64,000 bases of DNA from Paraburkholderia haematera (GCF_905220975.1 NZ_CAJNBK010000021.1:57474-121473); one strand, 5' to 3'. Shown: positions 17,286 through 27,496, counted from the first letter of the stretch. The notes: a model not told the origin generated them from the sequence alone. Made by a program: numbers and translations.

Positions 17286-18652
17286 GCACGATTGATTTGC
17301 CGCCGCGCGCAGGCGCGGCGTTGCGCCATCGCGTAGTCTGGTCCGAGGGCATGTTCCTGAGGCCCCAGCATTTCCAGCAGCTCGAACGCCATTTCGAGCG
17401 CTATGTGCAACTGCGCTGCCTGCCGGTTCAGGGTTTGTTCTGGGGGTTCAGTACGCTCGACATCGACACCGAAGCGCTTGCCCAGGGCAAGGTCGTGCTG
17501 CTCGCCGCATCTGGCGTGATGCCGGACGGCACGCCGTTCGATTTTGCCGGCGGCGACGACGCCCCGGCGCCGCTCGATATTCGCACCGACATGACGAACG
17601 AGACGATCGTGCTCGCTGTCCCGACGTGGCGCGGCGACAGTGCGCAGATTTCCTTCGACGAGAATAGTGTCTCGCCCCTGTCGCGTTATGTTGCCACGGA
17701 GACCGAGGTCGCCGACGTGAATACGATCGGCCTGGGTCCGGCACTGATACAGATCGGCAAATTGCATTTGCGGCTGATGGCGCAATCGGAGATCTCGTCC
17801 GACTGGCAGGCAATGGGCGTGATGCGTATTGTCGAGCGCCGCGCGGACCGTCGTGTGATTGCCGACACCGGCTACATTCCACCGATGCTCGCGGCACAAA
17901 CTAGCCCGATGCTGGCCAGTTACATGAGCGAATTGCACCGGCTGCTCACGCAGCGCGGCGAGGCGCTGGCGAGCCGCCTTACACAGCCGGGCCGATCCGG
18001 AGTGGGCGAAGTGGCGGATTTTCTGCTGCTCGAGCTGATCAACCGCTACGTTGCCGTGACCTGGCATGCGCAACAGCCGGTTGCGATTCATCCGGAGACG
18101 CTGTACCGCGACTGGCTCAAACTCGCGTGCGATCTCAGCACGTTCACGTCGAGCACGCACAGTCCGCAGGTGCTCCCCCGTTATGAGCACGACGATCTGA
18201 GCACGACATTCGGCGAACTGATGAACGAGTTGCGCCGCTCGCTCGCGACCATGCTTGAGCAGAACGCGATCCAGATCGAGTTGAAGGATGCAGGCAACGG
18301 CGTGCGCGTGGCAATCATGTCGGATACCGAATTAATGCGCGATGCCGGATTTGTGCTGGCGGTACACGCGGACGTGCCGGCAGATGTCTTGCACACGCGA
18401 TTTCCTGCTCAGGTGAAGCTCGGCCCGGTCGAGCGGATCCGCGATCTCGTGCAGCTCCAGTTGCCGGGCATCGGCGTGCGCGCGTTGCCGGTCGCGCCGC
18501 GGCAGATTCCGTATCACGCGGGCTATGCGTACTTCGAGCTCGACAAGAGCGGCGATCTGTGGCGGCAACTCGACCGTTCAGGCGGGCTCGCGCTTCATCT
18601 TGCCGGCGAGTTTCCCGGATTGTCGATGGCTTTCTGGGCGATCCGCGGCTGA
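17282..18652 (+). CDS. tssK: T6SS baseplate protein TssK
   Basis: A 456-residue protein with the TssK/ImpJ/VasE N-terminal signature VVWSEGMFLRPQHFQQLERHFERYVQLR, then LPVQGLFWGFSTLDID. C-terminal features include FPAQVKLGPVERIRDLVQLQLPGIGVRALPVAPRQIPYHAGYAYFELDKSG. TssK links the baseplate to the TssJLM membrane complex. Length and order (between tssJ and tssL) are canonical. Confidence 0.95.
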   Translation: MSTIDLPPRAGAALRHRVVWSEGMFLRPQHFQQLERHFERYVQLRCLPVQGLFWGFSTLDIDTEALAQGKVVLLAASGVMPDGTPFDFAGGDDAPAPLDIRTDMTNETIVLAVPTWRGDSAQISFDENSVSPLSRYVATETEVADVNTIGLGPALIQIGKLHLRLMAQSEISSDWQAMGVMRIVERRADRRVIADTGYIPPMLAAQTSPMLASYMSELHRLLTQRGEALASRLTQPGRSGVGEVADFLLLELINRYVAVTWHAQQPVAIHPETLYRDWLKLACDLSTFTSSTHSPQVLPRYEHDDLSTTFGELMNELRRSLATMLEQNAIQIELKDAGNGVRVAIMSDTELMRDAGFVLAVHADVPADVLHTRFPAQVKLGPVERIRDLVQLQLPGIGVRALPVAPRQIPYHAGYAYFELDKSGDLWRQLDRSGGLALHLAGEFPGLSMAFWAIRG

Positions 18653-18686
18653 GGCGGACGAGGCGGACGACGGACGGAAATGACCC

Positions 18687-20012
18687 ATGAACCACTGGAA
18701 TGATGCAGTTGCAGGCACGCCCGGCGGCTTCGTGCATCCGAACCCGGGTGGCGCGCCCCCCATCTCCGACGCGGCCGGTGCGGGTGGGGCTGATGGCGAG
18801 CCGCTGCCGCAGCGGGTAGCGCCGAGCGGCAGCAACCCGCTCGTCGCGGCAGCCAATCCGTTATTGAGCCTCGTGCCGCAGATTCGCTGGACGGTGCATC
18901 ACCCGAATCCCCGGTGGTTACGCGAGCATCTTGCATCGGAGATCCGGCAGTTCGAAATGCGCGCGCAACGCACGGGAATCGCGCTCGACGTGATCGTCGG
19001 GGCGCGCTATTGCCTGTGTACCGCGCTTGACGAGGCGGCGTCGCTGACGCCGTGGGGCGGGGGCGGTGCGTGGTCTGCCGATAGCCTGCTGGTTGCCTTT
19101 CATAACGAGACCTGGGGCGGCGAGAAATTCTTCCAGGTGCTCGCGCGTCTTTCACAACAGCCGCAGCAACACCTCGATCTGATCGAACTGCTGTACTACT
19201 GTCTCGCGCTCGGCTTCGAGGGGCGCTACCGTGTGCTCGACAACGGCCGTGGCCAGCTCGACACGCTGATACACCGCATCGCGCAGCTAATTCGCCAGGC
19301 ACGCGGCGAATACGATGCGCCGCTCTCGCCGCACTGGCGCGACGAGATTCCGGCCGAACGTGCGCGCCGTCTGGCAGTGCCGGTGTGGGCGTGGGCCGCC
19401 GTTGCAGGGGTGATTGGATTCGGCGCGTTTGTCGCATTGGATCTGACGCTCGCGCGGCGATCCGATGAATTGTTCACGGCGATCGACCGCGTACGTGTGC
19501 CTCATTTGCAGCAGCAGGCGGTGGCGGTGGCCGTTCATCCCGCTGCCGCACCGCGTCTTGCCGGGTTCCTCGAGCCCGAAGTGCGTGCGGGGCTCGTATC
19601 GGTTCGCGACGACGCCGAACGCAGTGTCGTGACGCTGCACGGCGACGGACTGTTCGAGTCGGGTTCAGCGTCGGTGATCGACCGCTATACGCCGGTGCTT
19701 GCGCGAGTGGCCGATGCGTTCGAGCATGTGCCGGGCAACATCATTGTCGCGGGCTACTCGGACAATGTGCCGGTGCGCAGCGCGCGTTTCGCGTCAAACT
19801 GGGACCTGTCGCAAGCGCGCGCGCAGGCGGTCGCGCAGATGCTCGCGTCGCGCATGACGCAAACCGGCCGCATCCGTGCGGAAGGCCGTGGCGAAATGGA
19901 CCCGGTCGCCGCGAACGACACGCCGGCCAACCGTGCGCGCAACCGGCGCGTCGAGATAACGTTGCTGACGGCGCCTGCGCGCGCAGCGTCGGCCGCGCAG
20001 GGGACACCATGA
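18687..20012 (+). CDS. tssL: T6SS inner-membrane protein TssL with C-terminal OmpA domain
   Basis: A 441-residue fusion. The cytoplasmic DotU/IcmH-type domain is at about residues 45-225 (NPLLSLVPQI, FEMRAQRTGIALDVIVGARYCLCTALDEAA, ETWGGEKFFQVL, YYCLALGFEGRY). One transmembrane helix is at about 234-252 (WAAVAGVIGFGAFVALDL). A periplasmic OmpA-like peptidoglycan-binding domain is at about 310-432 (NIIVAGYSDNVPVRS, SQARAQAV, NRARNRRVEI). It anchors the membrane complex to the cell wall. It overlaps tssM by 4 nt. Confidence 0.94.
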   Translation: MNHWNDAVAGTPGGFVHPNPGGAPPISDAAGAGGADGEPLPQRVAPSGSNPLVAAANPLLSLVPQIRWTVHHPNPRWLREHLASEIRQFEMRAQRTGIALDVIVGARYCLCTALDEAASLTPWGGGGAWSADSLLVAFHNETWGGEKFFQVLARLSQQPQQHLDLIELLYYCLALGFEGRYRVLDNGRGQLDTLIHRIAQLIRQARGEYDAPLSPHWRDEIPAERARRLAVPVWAWAAVAGVIGFGAFVALDLTLARRSDELFTAIDRVRVPHLQQQAVAVAVHPAAAPRLAGFLEPEVRAGLVSVRDDAERSVVTLHGDGLFESGSASVIDRYTPVLARVADAFEHVPGNIIVAGYSDNVPVRSARFASNWDLSQARAQAVAQMLASRMTQTGRIRAEGRGEMDPVAANDTPANRARNRRVEITLLTAPARAASAAQGTP

Positions 20013-23000
20013 GCTCCTTCGCTTCATCGCTGCCGTCCCGGCCGTTCCCCGCGCGATCTTTCTGGGTGTTCGTCGGGCTCGTGGCGGTTGCCGTGCTCAT
20101 CTGGGTTGCCGGGCCGCTGATCGCCTTCAGCATGTGGCGCCCGCTCGAATCGACTGGTGCGCGCGCGGTGCTGATCTGCGGGCTATTCGCCGCCTGGGGG
20201 CTGCGCATTGGATACCGCCGCTGGCACGCGGCACATCTGAACGCACAGTTGCTGAACCAGTTGCGCGCGAGCGAAGCCGCGCCGGCCGATCAAAGCGCGG
20301 ATCCCGCTCATCTGGCCGAATTGCACCACCGCTTCAACGAAGCCGCAGCGCTGTTGAAGAGCATGCGCCTCACCTCCGGTGAGCGTGCCCGAGCGGGGCT
20401 GGCTGGCTGGATCGAACGCTTTTCGCCGCGCTATCTGTATCAGTTGCCCTGGTACGTCTTCATCGGCGCGCCCGGTTCGGGCAAAACCACGGCACTCGTC
20501 AACTCGGGGTTGAGTTTTCCGCTGGCCGAGCAGTTCGGCCGTGCCGCGATTCGAGGTGTCGGCGGCACGCGGCACTGCGATTGGTGGTTCACCAACGAAG
20601 CGGTGCTGATCGACACGGCCGGACGCTACACCACCCACGAGAGCAATCGGGCGCTGGACGAGCAGGAGTGGCGGAGCTTCGTCGGCCTGCTCAGGAAGTA
20701 CCGGCCGCGCCAGCCGCTCAATGGTGCGTTGCTGACGATCAGCGTTACGGACCTGCTCGGCGCCTCCGATGCGCAGCGCACCGAGCACGCCATGTCGCTG
20801 CGCAAGCGGCTTCAGGAATTGCGCGAACAACTTGGCATTCAGTTTCCCGTCTACGTGCTGGTGACCAAGGCCGACCTGCTGGCCGGCTTCGCCGAGTATT
20901 TCGCCGTGCTCGGGCGGACGCAACGGGCTCAGGTTTGGGGCTTCACGTTCCAGCTCGACGAGACCCACAAGCCGGATTTCGACCTGCGCGGGGCATTCGA
21001 TCGCGAATACCAGTTGCTGCACCGGCGCCTGAACGACGCGCTGCCGGAGTTGCTGGCGGCTGAATCCGACGTGCGCCAACGCGAGCTGATCTATTCGTTG
21101 CCGCAGCAGTTCGCGCTGCTGCAAGACGTGCTCGGACAACTGATCGGCGAGGTGTTCTCACAGTCGAAGTTCGACTCGCTTCCGCTGTTGCGCGGCGTCT
21201 ATCTGACGAGCGGGACTCAGGAGGGCACGGTGTTCGACCGCGTGATGGGCGGCATCAAGCGGTTTCTGCAGATCGAGGGCGTGCCACCGGCAACTCACAG
21301 CGGGGCGAATGGGCGCAGTTTTTTCCTGAAAGACCTGTTGCAGGCACTCATCTTCAGCGAGACGTCGCTCGCCGGTATGAACCTGCGGTGGCACAGGCGG
21401 CAACGCGTGCTGACCTTCGCGGGCTATGGCGCGGCGGCCGTGTTGCTGTGCGTTGCGCTTGCGCTGTGGATACGCAGCTATGCGAACAACAGCGACTATC
21501 TCCAGCAGATGAGTGAGCGCGTGAGCGTACTCGACAGGCAGTTGCAGCGCACGTCGATTACCGATGCCGCCGGCATGGGGCAGGTGCTGCCGGTACTCGA
21601 CGAACTGAGAGGACTGGCGCGAACCGATCGCGTCGATCCCTCGTCGCCGCCGCTCGCGTATCGCTGGGGGCTCTTTCAGGGCGACAAGACGCAGGCAGCG
21701 GCGAGCGGCGTCTATCACCGCGCGCTTGACGAGTTGTTGCTGCCGCTCGCGGCACGGCGTCTCGAACAGACGCTGCGGGACGCGCGCCAGGACGATCCCG
21801 CGTTCGCGTATTCAGCACTCAAGGCCTATCTGATGCTTTACGACAGCGCGCACTACGACCCCGCCTTCGTGCAGGCCGTGCTCGACCTCGAATTCGAGCG
21901 TTCGTCGCCGCGGCCGCTGAGCGCCGCGCAACGTGAGGCATTGAGCGCCCATCTGGCCAGCCTGTTCGCGGACCGCGTCGTGCTGTCGCCGTTCGCGATG
22001 GACGAGCGGCTCGTCGCCGATACGCGCGACAGGTTGCAGCGGCTCACCTTCGCGCAGCGGCTCTATGCGCAACTCACGCACACGCTGCGGACCAGCACCG
22101 CGTCCTATGGCTTCGACGTCGCGCATGCCGCGGGCCCGTCGGCCGCACTGGTGTTCCGGCGGGCGAGCGGCCAGAGCCTGAACGACGGGCTACCCGGGTT
22201 GTACACGTATCGAGGCTACTGGGACGTCTTCGACAAGCGGCTGGACGATTCGATCGATGCGTTCGCGGCGGAGGAAAAGTGGGTGCTCAATCTGAAAGAA
22301 TCCGAAGTGCCGAATCGCGCCGCGCAGGAGTCGTGGTCACGCGATATCCGCTCGCTCTACCTGAACGACTACGTGCGCGAGTGGGACGCGTATCTGGGCG
22401 ACATTCGCCTGCAAACTGGCGATTCGCTGACGCAGAGCATTCAGGCCGCGCGGGTGCTCTCGGCGCCGGATTCACCGCTGACACGGCTCATCGACGCAGC
22501 CGCGCGCGAGACCGCGCTGACCCGCAGCGACACGGGCACGGCCGGCGCGGGACTCGCGGACCGCGCGCAGGACAAGGTGGAGAGTGCGCGTCACGCACTG
22601 GCTGGAATCTTTGCGGACGCGCCGGCTAGCGACGGCGCGGCGGTGTCCACCGACAAGCCGGAGGCCGTGGTCGACAACCACTTTGCCGGCTTGCGACAGT
22701 TCGCGCACAGCAGCGAACGCCAGGATTCCGCGCCGATCGACGCCGCGCTGAAGCTGATCGACGAGCTTTACACGTACCTGAGCGCGACCGACTCCGCGTT
22801 GCGCAGCGGCGGGATACCGCCGCCGTCCGATGTGCCGGACAAGGTGCGTGCGCAGGCCGGCCGCATGCCCGCACCGTTCAGGCAGATGCTCGGCGACCTC
22901 GCCGATGCCGCGAACGGCAGCGTGGCGACGCTCGCGCAGCGCAATATCGCGCGCAGCGCATCGGCCGATATCGGCGACTTTTGCCGTCAGGCGATCGCGG

Positions 23001-23647
23001 GGCGCTATCCGTTTTCGCACGGCTCCTCGCGCGATGTCGCGCTTGGCGACTTCGCGCAGCTATTCGCGCCGTCCGGGCTGATGGACGACTTCTTCCGCAA
23101 GAACCTGCAGGGTCAAGTTGACACGACCACTCGCCCGTGGCGTTTCAATACGGCGCCGAGTAGTGGCAATACAGAGGGAAATGCAGCGCCGTTCCTCGCG
23201 TCGTTCGAGAAGGCGTCCGTGATCCGCGATGTGTTCTTTGCCGGAGGGGCTCACGATCCCGGCGTGAAGGTGCAGATCAAGCCGCTCGACATGGACCCGG
23301 CGCTATCCGAGTGGGCCCTCGATGTGGGCGGCCAGAGCGTGCGCTACGCGCACGGTCCGCAAGCGCCGGTCGCCGTGCAATGGCCGCCGTCGGGAGGCAG
23401 CAACCAGGTTCGCTTGCAGGTTGTCGAGCAGTCGGGAGCGACCGATGGATGGGTGGCGGATGGGCCCTGGGCGCTGTATCGCCTGTTCGATCACGCGCGC
23501 ATCGAGCCGGGTCACGCACCTGAGGAACTGATCGCCAGCTTCACGGTGGACGGCAAGCAATTCAAGGTCGAGCTCACCGCGGATTCGGTGCACAACCCGT
23601 TCCGTTTGGCGCAAATGGAGTCGTTCACGTGTCCGGGCAAGTCATGA
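20009..23647 (+). CDS. tssM: T6SS membrane core protein TssM (IcmF family)
   Basis: A 1212-residue protein. Transmembrane helices are near residues 13-35 (VFVGLVAVAVLIWVAG), about 47-65 and about 468-488 (YGAAAVLLCVALALWI). An intact Walker A, GAPGSGKTT, is at residues 153-161, followed by AVLIDTAGRYTTHES, so an NTPase module is retained. The long C-terminal periplasmic part carries the IcmF-type domain to the end. It spans the periplasm to bind TssJ. The length is typical. It overlaps tagF by 4 nt (ATGA). Confidence 0.95.
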   Translation: MSSFASSLPSRPFPARSFWVFVGLVAVAVLIWVAGPLIAFSMWRPLESTGARAVLICGLFAAWGLRIGYRRWHAAHLNAQLLNQLRASEAAPADQSADPAHLAELHHRFNEAAALLKSMRLTSGERARAGLAGWIERFSPRYLYQLPWYVFIGAPGSGKTTALVNSGLSFPLAEQFGRAAIRGVGGTRHCDWWFTNEAVLIDTAGRYTTHESNRALDEQEWRSFVGLLRKYRPRQPLNGALLTISVTDLLGASDAQRTEHAMSLRKRLQELREQLGIQFPVYVLVTKADLLAGFAEYFAVLGRTQRAQVWGFTFQLDETHKPDFDLRGAFDREYQLLHRRLNDALPELLAAESDVRQRELIYSLPQQFALLQDVLGQLIGEVFSQSKFDSLPLLRGVYLTSGTQEGTVFDRVMGGIKRFLQIEGVPPATHSGANGRSFFLKDLLQALIFSETSLAGMNLRWHRRQRVLTFAGYGAAAVLLCVALALWIRSYANNSDYLQQMSERVSVLDRQLQRTSITDAAGMGQVLPVLDELRGLARTDRVDPSSPPLAYRWGLFQGDKTQAAASGVYHRALDELLLPLAARRLEQTLRDARQDDPAFAYSALKAYLMLYDSAHYDPAFVQAVLDLEFERSSPRPLSAAQREALSAHLASLFADRVVLSPFAMDERLVADTRDRLQRLTFAQRLYAQLTHTLRTSTASYGFDVAHAAGPSAALVFRRASGQSLNDGLPGLYTYRGYWDVFDKRLDDSIDAFAAEEKWVLNLKESEVPNRAAQESWSRDIRSLYLNDYVREWDAYLGDIRLQTGDSLTQSIQAARVLSAPDSPLTRLIDAAARETALTRSDTGTAGAGLADRAQDKVESARHALAGIFADAPASDGAAVSTDKPEAVVDNHFAGLRQFAHSSERQDSAPIDAALKLIDELYTYLSATDSALRSGGIPPPSDVPDKVRAQAGRMPAPFRQMLGDLADAANGSVATLAQRNIARSASADIGDFCRQAIAGRYPFSHGSSRDVALGDFAQLFAPSGLMDDFFRKNLQGQVDTTTRPWRFNTAPSSGNTEGNAAPFLASFEKASVIRDVFFAGGAHDPGVKVQIKPLDMDPALSEWALDVGGQSVRYAHGPQAPVAVQWPPSGGSNQVRLQVVEQSGATDGWVADGPWALYRLFDHARIEPGHAPEELIASFTVDGKQFKVELTADSVHNPFRLAQMESFTCPGKS

Positions 23648-24339
23648 GGATCGCAGAGGCGAACGGCCACGTGTTGTGGCCCGGCTGGTACGGGAAGGTC
23701 CCCGGTGCGGGCGATTTCGTCAACCGTGGGCTGTCCGCGGGGCTCGCCGCATGGTGGGACCGCTGGATTCAGCAGGGGATGGCTGCGCTTCGCCAGGACG
23801 CGCCGGACGGACTCAGCCGTTATTTCGCGATTGCGCCGGTGTGGAATTTCGTGATCCCGGCGGGCGCGGGCGCCGACTGTGTTCAGCTCGGCAGCCTCGC
23901 ACCGAGTTGTGACCGCGTCGGCCGCTATTACCCGGTCATTGCGACGCTTGCACTGGACGCGGTCGGCTATTCGAGCCACACGACCGCGTCGGCCGGCGAG
24001 TTTTTTCGGCAGGCCGGGGCGGCGCTGCTCGATGCCGTTCGCGATGCGCATGGACCCGAGCAACTCGATCTGGCGTTGAGCCGCATTCGGCTTCCGCGCG
24101 ACACCGGGCTCTTCGCGCAACGGGATGACGGGGTGCTGGCAGGTGGTGTGGTACGCGCGATGGACCATGCGGCGGGCTGGCCCAATTTGGCCGAGTATTT
24201 CGACCCGCACGGAATGACGAGCTTCTGGTGGACCTATCAGGCAGACGACGTGCTGCCGAAAACGCACGCGCATACCGGCAGGTTCGATGCGCGGCTGTTT
24301 CAGACGCTTTTCGGCGCGCCGCCGCGCGATACGTATTGA
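23644..24339 (+). CDS. tagF: T6SS-associated protein TagF
   Basis: A 231-residue protein from ATG 23644, which overlaps the tssM stop. An in-frame GTG at 23629 is the alternative. The N terminus WPGWYGKVPGAGDFVNRGLS is the TagF/ImpM signature, followed by WWDRWIQQGM, CVQLGSLAPSCDRVGRYYPVI and a C-terminal TSFWWTYQADDVLPK block. TagF is a post-translational repressor of T6SS firing in Pseudomonas and Agrobacterium. Its place between tssM and the kinase fits a regulatory role. Here it is a separate protein, not fused to the phosphatase. Confidence 0.92.
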   Translation: MRIAEANGHVLWPGWYGKVPGAGDFVNRGLSAGLAAWWDRWIQQGMAALRQDAPDGLSRYFAIAPVWNFVIPAGAGADCVQLGSLAPSCDRVGRYYPVIATLALDAVGYSSHTTASAGEFFRQAGAALLDAVRDAHGPEQLDLALSRIRLPRDTGLFAQRDDGVLAGGVVRAMDHAAGWPNLAEYFDPHGMTSFWWTYQADDVLPKTHAHTGRFDARLFQTLFGAPPRDTY

Positions 24340-24405
24340 CGCGGCGGCCACGCGCGGCGGCATTCGCGCACGCTTGCCCGAAGCTGTATTGACGAGAGGT
24401 CGTGG

Positions 24406-26373
24406 ATGATGGACCCGTTGTTTAAAGAACGCATGACGGCTGCTCCCGACGAGGGGCACGCTGGCGGATCGCGGCCGCTGCCGATCGGGCACCGGCTCGG
24501 CGAATTCGAACTGGACTCGGTGCTGGGGATCGGCGGTTTCGGTATCGTCTATCGGGCGTTCGATCGCACGTTGCAGCGTACGGTCGCCGTCAAGGAATAC
24601 ATGCCCTCGCTGCTCGCGCGGCGCGGCGGCGATTTCACCGTATGCCTGCGCGCGGACCGCTTCGCGCAGGCATTCGACTCGGGGCGCGCCGCATTCCTGA
24701 ACGAGGCGAGGCTGCTCGCGCAATTCGATCATCCCGATCTCGTGAAGGTGCTGCAATTCTGGCAAAACCATGGCACCGCGTACATGGTGATGCCGTTTTA
24801 CGAAGGGCAGACGTTGAAGCAGCGCGCGGCGACGCACGCGCCGATGGGCGAAGCGGAGCTGATGAGCCTGCTTGCCGCGTTGCTCGGCGCGCTTGGCACA
24901 CTGCATCGCGCGCAATGCTTTCACCGCGACATTTCGCTCGACAATGTGCTGATCCGGGCCGACGGCAAACCGGTGCTGCTCGACTTCGGCGCGGCGCGCA
25001 AGTCGATTGGTGACGCCGTCGACGAAACGTCGGTGATGCTCAAGCCCGGCTATGCACCGATCGAGCAGTACACGGACGACCCCGCATTCGTGCAGGGGCC
25101 GTGGACCGACATCTATTCGCTCGGCGCGCTGGTCCACGCGATGATTGTCGGCGAGCCGCCAGCCGCCGCCGTCGTGCGCAGCATTCAGGATACCTGGCAG
25201 CCGCTGGCGTCGCGTGAATTTCCCGGCCGCGAACGATACAGCCGACCGTTTCTGGAGGCGATCGACTGTGCATTGCAGTTGCGCATCGCCGACCGTCCGG
25301 ATTCTGTGGCGGCGTTCGCGCAGTTGCTGGGACTGCGCGATGCGGGCGCGGGGATGTACATCGCGGGCGACCGCTCGCAAGGAATGCGGGAGCCTGCAGC
25401 CCTGTCGGCAGGCGCGCAAGGGATCGCGACTGCCGGCATCGCTGCAGCGGCAGCGCAACCGAATGAACCGCAAGCGGGCGCCAATGATCTGCCCGGCGTC
25501 CCGCGGCCGTCTTCCGCAGGCGAAATGTCACGCCCGTCAGATGCCGATGCGGGCGGCAAAGACCAAAGCGGTGCGGTGATTCAGGGAGCGACAGGTCTGC
25601 TTAACGACGCGTCGGGTAGCGCTGCCGAAGCGAGCCTCATCGCCGAGACACCCGAGGTCACGCAGAGCGAGCCGGCTGCCAATGGTCAGCACGATGATCT
25701 GCGCCTCGGCGCGCAGCGCCCAGGCGGCCACCGTCCCTATAGGATCGCGGGCGCGCTGGTCCTGATCGTTGCGGCATGCGTCGGCACGTTCAAATTGCTG
25801 CAGTTCGCCATACGCGTCCCCGAACAACACGCTGCCGCGGCGACGACACCCGAGGTTCAGGCGCCTGTCGTGGTCGTTCCGCGCGAGCCCGCGCCACCTC
25901 TCGCGCAGGCCGTTCCGGTCCAGCCGCCGCAAGCGGCGCATGCGTCCGGTGCGAGTGAGTCCGCGCCTCACGAGCCGGTTGAACAGGCGAATGCGGCTGC
26001 CGCTCCCGCCACGGCCGCGTCGGCGCCGGACTCGATCGCAGCCGACGCGCAGGCCGCATCCGCTTCGATCACAGCCGACGCGCAGGCCGCATCTGCTGCC
26101 GGCGCGTCTGGGCAGAGCGCCACGCAACGCGTCGCCGCCGGCGACGATCGCAAGACGGCCAAGCTCGTGGCGGTCAGGTTCCAGGTCTATCCGTGGGGCG
26201 AAGTCTATGTCGGAGGTGTCAAGCGTGGCGTCAGCCCGCCGCTGAAGACGCTCACACTTGCGCCCGGTACGTACGACATCGAAATTCGCAATGGCGAGTT
26301 GCCGCCAATGCGGCGCACGGTCCAGCTCGATGCCGGCGGCGGACCGGTCAGCATCAGTTACACGTTCGAATGA
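24406..26373 (+). CDS. ppkA: T6SS Ser/Thr protein kinase (PpkA-like) with PEGA domain
   Basis: A 655-residue bacterial Hanks-type kinase. It has a glycine-rich loop (GIGGFGIVYRAF, about 41-52), catalytic Lys in VAVKEY (about 61-64), HRD at residues 173-175 (FHRDISLDNVL), DFG at 193-195 and the APIEQY activation-segment motif. A Pro/Ala-rich linker follows. A single transmembrane helix (about 447-465, YRIAGALVLIVAACVGTF) precedes a periplasmic Ala-rich stretch with a short repeat (TADAQAAS-type). A C-terminal PEGA domain (about 590-655, VYVGGVKRGVSPPLKTLTLAPGTY) ends the protein. It probably senses envelope state and phosphorylates T6SS parts for FHA binding. Confidence 0.88.
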   Translation: MMDPLFKERMTAAPDEGHAGGSRPLPIGHRLGEFELDSVLGIGGFGIVYRAFDRTLQRTVAVKEYMPSLLARRGGDFTVCLRADRFAQAFDSGRAAFLNEARLLAQFDHPDLVKVLQFWQNHGTAYMVMPFYEGQTLKQRAATHAPMGEAELMSLLAALLGALGTLHRAQCFHRDISLDNVLIRADGKPVLLDFGAARKSIGDAVDETSVMLKPGYAPIEQYTDDPAFVQGPWTDIYSLGALVHAMIVGEPPAAAVVRSIQDTWQPLASREFPGRERYSRPFLEAIDCALQLRIADRPDSVAAFAQLLGLRDAGAGMYIAGDRSQGMREPAALSAGAQGIATAGIAAAAAQPNEPQAGANDLPGVPRPSSAGEMSRPSDADAGGKDQSGAVIQGATGLLNDASGSAAEASLIAETPEVTQSEPAANGQHDDLRLGAQRPGGHRPYRIAGALVLIVAACVGTFKLLQFAIRVPEQHAAAATTPEVQAPVVVVPREPAPPLAQAVPVQPPQAAHASGASESAPHEPVEQANAAAAPATAASAPDSIAADAQAASASITADAQAASAAGASGQSATQRVAAGDDRKTAKLVAVRFQVYPWGEVYVGGVKRGVSPPLKTLTLAPGTYDIEIRNGELPPMRRTVQLDAGGGPVSISYTFE

Positions 26374-26428
26374 CCGGCGATACCACCAATCGCGTGGACG
26401 CATGGGGCTTGCACAGGAAATCATCGAC

Positions 26429-27496
26429 ATGATTGAACGCTTTCTCACCCCCGTCGATACGAACTCACGATGCGGGCCCGATCTCGAGTACGACGCCGAT
26501 TTTCTGCGGCTGCAACAGTGCGCGGCGGGTCGGCCCGAGCAGCAGTACGGCGCGACGGTCATCGCAGCCGAGGCGCCGGACTGGACCGAAATCGAACGCC
26601 TCGCGCAGTCGCTGCTCGCGCGCACGCGGGATCTGCGCATCGTGCCGCCGCTGGTGCGCGCGTGGATCGACTCTCGTGGTCTGGAAGGTTATGCGGACGG
26701 GCTGATGCTCGTGCGGACATGGCTCGACGATTACTGGGACGACCTGCATCCGGTGCTGTCCGTCGACGGCGAGGCCGACCCGGCGCCGCGGATGAACGCG
26801 CTCGCCGAACTCGTCGGTGCGCATGCGTGCGCCGGGTCAGCGCGCGAGCAGCCGCTCGCCGGCGCGCTCAGTGTGCGCGAGGCTGCCGACGTGCTCGACG
26901 GCCGCGCGCTCGATGTGGCCCATTATCCGGGCGGTCCCGAGCGCCTGAAGCGCGAACTGGAACGATTGCGGGACGAAGGCGGGCGCGAGTGGCTTGCCGC
27001 ACACGCCGTGCTCGACGGTCTCGATGGGATTCGCGCCATGGTGACGGCCCTTCTCGGCGCGCAATGGATGCCCGAGCCGAGCCGTTGCGAATTGGCGCTG
27101 CGGCGCATATGCCGCGAGGTGGGCGAGCCGCAGGCAGCGGGCGCGCACGACGCGGGTACTGCACACCGTGACGCGTCCGCGCAGGGCGGTGCCGATGCCG
27201 GCCAGGCTCACCGCATCGATGACGGCAAGGGTAGCAACCGCGGCAATGGCGTATCCGCCGTGCCGCAGCCACATCCATGGCGTGAGGTCGAGTTCACGAA
27301 CCTGGCCGACGTCGCGCTCGTGCTCGACAAGATGTGCCGCTATTTCGAGGACCACGAACGGAGCCATCCGGCGCCGCTGCTGCTGCGCCGTGTGCAGCGT
27401 CTGCTGACGCTCGATTTCTACGAGATCGTCAGGGACATTGCGCCGGAAAGTTTGCAACAGGTCGAGTTGCTGAGCGGACGGCGCACGGATGCGTAG
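26429..27496 (+). CDS. tssA: T6SS cap protein TssA
   Basis: A 355-residue protein. The ImpA N-terminal domain is clear: RFLTPVDTNSRCGPDLEYDADFLRLQ, then DWTEIERLAQSLLARTRDLRI and WLDDYWDDLHPVL. An Ala/Gly-rich linker (about 225-285) leads to a short C-terminal domain with EVEFTNLADVALVLDKMCRYFEDHERSHPAPLLLRRVQRLLTLDFYEIV. TssA primes tail polymerisation. The ATG at 26429 has AGGAAA 8 nt upstream; ATG 26402 is the alternative. It follows the kinase after a short gap. Confidence 0.9.
   Translation: MIERFLTPVDTNSRCGPDLEYDADFLRLQQCAAGRPEQQYGATVIAAEAPDWTEIERLAQSLLARTRDLRIVPPLVRAWIDSRGLEGYADGLMLVRTWLDDYWDDLHPVLSVDGEADPAPRMNALAELVGAHACAGSAREQPLAGALSVREAADVLDGRALDVAHYPGGPERLKRELERLRDEGGREWLAAHAVLDGLDGIRAMVTALLGAQWMPEPSRCELALRRICREVGEPQAAGAHDAGTAHRDASAQGGADAGQAHRIDDGKGSNRGNGVSAVPQPHPWREVEFTNLADVALVLDKMCRYFEDHERSHPAPLLLRRVQRLLTLDFYEIVRDIAPESLQQVELLSGRRTDA

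Noticed and set aside
23512..25473. 653-codon minus-strand frame across tagF and the kinase
   Set aside because: Both plus-strand genes have strong motifs; this frame is Arg-rich with none.
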